The notes under the pieces are model-generated. The model ran no database searches and was not told where the DNA came from. It saw only the letters and a program-made list of their open reading frames with translations. 8,215 bases of DNA from positions 1-8,215 of the forward strand of contig CALEZK010000355.1 in the NCBI GenBank assembly GCA_937928585.1, in the 5' to 3' direction. Below, piece after piece: positions 4,590-8,215 of this stretch. The translations under genes were made by a program, and so were the position numbers. The stretch comes from an uncultured bacterium (GTDB lineage: Bacteria; Hydrogenedentota; Hydrogenedentia; Hydrogenedentales; SLHB01). The first letter of the stretch is position 1, and each line of letters starts with the position of its first letter.

Positions 4590-7105
4590 TGGAAGTCCAA
4601 ATCACGTCAGGATTCCTCATACTCTCTTCGGTATCCTGCGTTGTATTGGCCGGAATTGTGGGATTCCGCCGGCAGCGAACCGCCACGCACCGCGCGTTCA
4701 TCGTGCTCTGTGCCAACCTGCTGTTTTGGTCACTCGGCGTGCTTTCCATTATTCATGCCGATTCCGAGACCTCCGCGCGCTACCTGGTCATCGCAACGTT
4801 CTGGAGCGCGTGCTCACTTCCTTCGGCCTACTATGCCTTTATCGTCTATTTCCCTCGCGACAAGTTTGACGGCTCTAAGTGGGTACTCGGCCTGCTCCTT
4901 TCGGGCGGGGTGACGCTTGCCGCATTGTCCCTGCTTCCTGGCGACGCCTACATTCGCGAGCTGCGCATTGTTCCTGGCGCGCCGCCGGTTGTCGAGTATG
5001 GCCCCGTCTTCAGCGCGCTGTCAGTCATGTATCTCTTTGTTTTCACGACGATGCATGCGAACCTCATTCGAAAACTGCGCCGGGCGACAGGACTTGAGCG
5101 GCGGCAAATCCAGCATGTGTTCCTTGGGATCTTATCGACGACTGCTTTGGGTGCGTTTACCAACGTCGTCGCGCCTATGATGGGCATTCGCGATCTGCAA
5201 CCTTACGGACCTGTATTCACCGTTTTCATGATGGGCTTCTTTGCCTACGCCATCGTGCGCTATCACCTGCTCGACGTATGGGTGATACTCTCGCGCGCGA
5301 CCGTGTTTGCTACAGCCAGTAGCGTGGTCGCTCTTGTCTTTCTCGGTTCTGTAACGGGCATCCACTGGGTCTTGCGTGGAATAGACATGAGCGACGACCT
5401 GCGGAACACCATGCCTACCGTCGTCGCAGCGCTTGTCATCGTGCTGATCCTTCAGCCAATCAAGGAGCGCGTCCAACTGGTATTAAACCGTGTCGTGATG
5501 CGCCGCCGATATGATCTCAATCAGTTCTTGGCGCGTATGGGCAAGACTGCGTCGGAGACCGTGAAGCTGGATGAAATGCTGGAGAAAATCGGACGCGATA
5601 TCGCCGATACGGTTGGCGCGTCGGTGGTCCGTGTGCAGCTCGTCGATGAACGCGATCCAAATTCGCTCATTACCGAATTCTCAAGCCGCGAAGAAGAGCG
5701 GGGCGTGCATACGCACGAGTTCAGTCCCCTGCTGGATTATGTGCGAAAGAATCCTGGACCTCTCACGCTTGAAAAAATTGCGCGGGGGCGCGTGAACGCC
5801 GACTTGTCGCGGGTTGCGGAAATGCTCGCGGAATTGGATGCCTACCTTTGCGTTCCCCTGGTTCGTACCAGCGGATTGGTTGGCATTCTCAACCTTGGCC
5901 AGAAAGTATCTCGGGACATCTATACGCAGGAAGATCTGCTTGCGTTTACCGCGATAAGTAGCCCCCTGGCCACTGCAATCGAAAATGCACGCCTCTACCG
6001 CAAGCTGGAGGAAGCGAATCAACACCGCGCTCGAATTCTTTCGAACATGCGGGGCGGCGTCGTCGCAATCGATCCGCACGGAATCGTTACGACCGTAAAC
6101 GACTGGATGTCCGAAGTCTTGGGCCCGATCGAAGTAGGTCTTCATTTGTCGGCCATCGACCCCCAAATCGCGCATGTCCTCGAACAGACCTTGGCCGATC
6201 ACCGCCCCGTCATCGACTACGAAACCGTCGTGGTTCGCCAGGACGGCGAACGAATCCCAGTGGTGATGTCGTCATCAATCCTCACGGCGGGGCAAGACGA
6301 ACTAATCGGGGCGATGGTTGTGGTATACGATCTGACCCAGGTAAAACGCCTGGAACAGAACGTGCAACGCGCGCACCGGCTCTCCTCGGTGGGTACCCTT
6401 GCCGCAGGCATGGCACATGAAATAAAAAATCCTCTTGTTTCAATAAAAACCTTTTCGCAGTTGCTGCCGCTTCGGTATGACGACCCGGATTTCCGGGCCA
6501 CGTTCACCGACATCGTCCCGCACGAGGTGGAACGAATCGATTCCATTGTCACGCGCCTGCTGCATTTTGCCCGGCCCAAACCAGCCACTTTCGCGCCACA
6601 GGATCTTCGTGCTATTATCGAGGAGGTGTTGGTGTTGGTAGAGAACCAGTTGCGCAAGGGAAATATAACGGTACAGACCGATTTTCCCGGGCCGCGAGTG
6701 GACATCTATGGCGACGAGCAACAATTGCATCAGGTTTTCCTGAACCTTGTTCTCAACGCGATAGACGCCATGCGCGACAAAAAGCGCGGCACGCTACGGG
6801 TACAAGTTGACTACGAGCGTGCGATGGTTCGGCGTGGAGCCAAGAGCTCCGGTCCGGAATTCGAGTGTGTTAAGGTTTGCCTTACGGATACCGGCTGCGG
6901 TATCAGCGGCGAGAGTTTGGATCGGATATTTACGCCTTTCTACACCACCAAGGACGATGGGACTGGGTTGGGTTTGTCGGTGGTCCATGGGATCGTGAAC
7001 GAACACGGCGGCACTATCTATGTAGATAGCACGCCAGGGCAAGACACCACGTTTGTCATCACGCTCCCTGTGGCCCATCGCGCCTCCGAACGCAAAGGCG
7101 CGTAG
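4589..7105 (+). CDS. Membrane sensor histidine kinase (7TM-like, GAF, PAS, HisKA, HATPase)
   Basis: This is an 838-residue sensor kinase with all parts intact. Residues 1-225 hold about seven hydrophobic helices, with a YFPRDKFD turn after the third. This resembles the N-terminal 7TM region of kinases such as PrsK. Two more hydrophobic stretches lie at about 235-258 and 276-290. A GAF-like domain covers about 327-470 and a PAS domain about 478-588, ending in MVVVYDLTQVKRLEQ. The HisKA phosphoacceptor is H610 in GMAHEIKNPL. The ATPase domain shows the N box (NLVLNAIDAM, 719-728), G1 (DTGCGIS, 767-773), F box (FTPFYTTK, 781-788) and G2 (GTGLGL, 791-796). A polar insert of about 18 residues lies before G1 (743-760). 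The H box and the PAS-HisKA order resemble NtrB-type kinases. Its ATG shares one base with the ketosynthase stop (TAATG) and has no clear ribosome site, so it is probably translationally coupled. The likely partner is the receiver protein one base downstream. The signal is unknown. Confidence 0.93.
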   Translation: MEVQITSGFLILSSVSCVVLAGIVGFRRQRTATHRAFIVLCANLLFWSLGVLSIIHADSETSARYLVIATFWSACSLPSAYYAFIVYFPRDKFDGSKWVLGLLLSGGVTLAALSLLPGDAYIRELRIVPGAPPVVEYGPVFSALSVMYLFVFTTMHANLIRKLRRATGLERRQIQHVFLGILSTTALGAFTNVVAPMMGIRDLQPYGPVFTVFMMGFFAYAIVRYHLLDVWVILSRATVFATASSVVALVFLGSVTGIHWVLRGIDMSDDLRNTMPTVVAALVIVLILQPIKERVQLVLNRVVMRRRYDLNQFLARMGKTASETVKLDEMLEKIGRDIADTVGASVVRVQLVDERDPNSLITEFSSREEERGVHTHEFSPLLDYVRKNPGPLTLEKIARGRVNADLSRVAEMLAELDAYLCVPLVRTSGLVGILNLGQKVSRDIYTQEDLLAFTAISSPLATAIENARLYRKLEEANQHRARILSNMRGGVVAIDPHGIVTTVNDWMSEVLGPIEVGLHLSAIDPQIAHVLEQTLADHRPVIDYETVVVRQDGERIPVVMSSSILTAGQDELIGAMVVVYDLTQVKRLEQNVQRAHRLSSVGTLAAGMAHEIKNPLVSIKTFSQLLPLRYDDPDFRATFTDIVPHEVERIDSIVTRLLHFARPKPATFAPQDLRAIIEEVLVLVENQLRKGNITVQTDFPGPRVDIYGDEQQLHQVFLNLVLNAIDAMRDKKRGTLRVQVDYERAMVRRGAKSSGPEFECVKVCLTDTGCGISGESLDRIFTPFYTTKDDGTGLGLSVVHGIVNEHGGTIYVDSTPGQDTTFVITLPVAHRASERKGA

Positions 7106-7106
7106 T

Positions 7107-8215
7107 ATGCGAGTTGTGTTGGTTGTCGCGGAGGAGGCGGGGGTCCGCGAGGCATTACTTGCCTCGTTGAAAGAATCAAGTGTCGTGTTCGTTGAGTCAA
7201 GCGCGGATGCCGCGCTGCGACGATCGATTACGGCACCCATAGACGTCGTCATAGTGGACGATACACCGAAGCTCGGTGTGTCCGTGCTGGCGCGACTGCG
7301 CGCGGCGCTACCGTCCACGCCCATCGTGTCGTTGCTTGCGCGCGGCGATACGGAAACCCGCGCGAATTTCGTGATGGCCGGAGCGCGCGTCTGCGTTGCA
7401 AAGCCGTTCTCGGTGGTCGAGCTTCAGGACGCGCTGGACGCCGCAATTGCGCAACAACCCCCGGCTGAGTCCATCTCTCCGGCCCTTTCTCCGCATCAAG
7501 AATCTTTGCCGTCCGTTGATCGCTATCAAACGGCGATGCGGTGGCTTGGCCGCATCACCGAAAGTCTGGACAACCCTGGAAAGCTCGCTGGCTTGCTCGT
7601 GGACGCAATGTCGGATGTATTCGGCGTTGCGCGCTGTGCAGTGATCCTGGAAGATACGTCGGGCGCGCATATAGCGGCGTCGCGCGGGGTTTCCGATGCT
7701 ATCGTCGAAACCCTGCGCTTCAATTACACCGGGGGCCTTATGCATGCCCTCGAAATGGCCCCGACAGTACTGGATCGCCGCCATGCGGCGGATGTCCAAA
7801 CAGCAAAAGAGCTGCAATTGCTGGGTGCCCGTCTGGCCGCGCCGCTTTTGTCCGGTGGCGCTGTTTCGGGTGCGTTACTTATAGGCGATGCGCCGTCCGG
7901 ATGCGACTACAGTAACGAAGAGCGCGACCTGCTGTCGCTGCTTGCGCGTACCGCCGGTGTGGCGATCGAGAATGCATACCGCTATCGGCGGCTCTCGGAT
8001 CAGCAGGGCCAGCTTCAAACGATATTCGCGCAGTTGACCTCCGGCATGGTCGTTGTTTCGCCAGACAAAACTGTCACGTTCATGAACGAGAGCGCCGAGA
8101 AGCTACTGCAATTGCGTCAACGGGACATTGTCGGGCGCAGCGTGCAGCGGCTCGGCTCGGCGTTTGCCGATGTCGCGTTACGTTCATTGAGCGAAGGCCG
8201 CGCGCTATTTCGACA
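7107..8215 (+). CDS. Receiver-GAF-PAS signalling protein (partial, 3' end missing)
   Basis: The frame opens at ATG 7107, one base after the kinase stop, with AAAGG eight bases upstream, and stays open for 369 codons to the window end. Residues 1-115 form a receiver domain: acidic pair position at EE (9-10), phosphoacceptor Asp most likely D51 in VVIVDD, and the conserved Lys as AKPF (K99). It deviates from the consensus: the first acidic residue of the usual DD pair is Ala (VAEE) and the switch Thr/Ser position reads Leu (VSLLA), so phosphorylation-dependent switching may be altered. After a Pro/Ser-rich linker (117-137), a GAF domain spans about 138-295, ending with VAIENAYRYRRL as is typical of GAF-to-helix junctions. 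A PAS domain begins near 301 (LQTIFAQLTSGMVVVSPDKT). The output domain lies outside the window; a histidine kinase or a sigma54 AAA+ module would both fit this arrangement. It is probably the partner of the kinase encoded just upstream. Confidence 0.88.
   Translation, partial: MRVVLVVAEEAGVREALLASLKESSVVFVESSADAALRRSITAPIDVVIVDDTPKLGVSVLARLRAALPSTPIVSLLARGDTETRANFVMAGARVCVAKPFSVVELQDALDAAIAQQPPAESISPALSPHQESLPSVDRYQTAMRWLGRITESLDNPGKLAGLLVDAMSDVFGVARCAVILEDTSGAHIAASRGVSDAIVETLRFNYTGGLMHALEMAPTVLDRRHAADVQTAKELQLLGARLAAPLLSGGAVSGALLIGDAPSGCDYSNEERDLLSLLARTAGVAIENAYRYRRLSDQQGQLQTIFAQLTSGMVVVSPDKTVTFMNESAEKLLQLRQRDIVGRSVQRLGSAFADVALRSLSEGRALFR

Noticed and set aside
7308..7817. Minus-strand 169-residue frame and overlapping plus-strand frame 7541-7915
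   Set aside because: The continuous frame from 7107 reads through this stretch as receiver and GAF domains, so these are shadows.
1..8215. Mobile elements, CRISPR arrays, tRNA or rRNA genes
   Set aside because: I looked for terminal inverted repeats, transposase or integrase motifs, regularly spaced repeats and cloverleaf-like sequences and saw none.

Overview
The window comes from a moderately GC-rich bacterium that I cannot place by sequence alone. The gene types suggest an environmental lineage such as Planctomycetota, Hydrogenedentota or a related group: a B12-binding/radical-SAM-like protein beginning in the style VLVRFPGYPFEPQALAP, a DUF4230/DUF1232 membrane pair, and a 7TM-GAF-PAS histidine kinase. 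That placement is inference. I see no rRNA, tRNA, insertion sequence, CRISPR array or phage gene.

Left part (1-1294). The last 37 codons of a plus-strand gene of unknown function end at 116. Six bases further on, and pointing towards it, is a two-gene minus-strand operon. It encodes a single-pass membrane protein with a DUF4230-type domain (413-1294), followed by a small DUF1232-like membrane protein (123-413), coupled through a TAATG stop/start overlap.

Middle (1295-1646). This is a divergent regulatory region of about 350 bases. It holds a good sigma70-type promoter with extended -10 facing right (1503-1531) and a bare TATAAT facing left (1331-1336). A roughly 109-base leader contains short repeats and a GC-rich hairpin just upstream of a strong Shine-Dalgarno sequence.

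Right part (1647-8215, running off the end). Four plus-strand genes are packed with gaps of +3, -1 and +1 bases, almost certainly one operon. They are: (1) a B12-binding/radical-SAM homologue that has lost the CX3CX2C cluster cysteines; (2) a FabF-like ketosynthase that keeps the active-site Cys and first His but has Gln in place of the second His; (3) a complete membrane sensor histidine kinase (7TM-like region, GAF, PAS, HisKA, HATPase); and (4) the first 369 residues of a receiver-GAF-PAS protein whose output domain lies beyond the window.

The central observation is this operon. Two proteins that look like biosynthetic enzymes both carry substitutions at catalytic positions, and they are translationally linked to a two-component sensory pair. 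Either they make a specialised acyl or lipid product whose synthesis is tied to an envelope signal, or one or both have become non-catalytic partners of the signalling system. The sequence shows the substitutions and the linkage; the joint function is inference.
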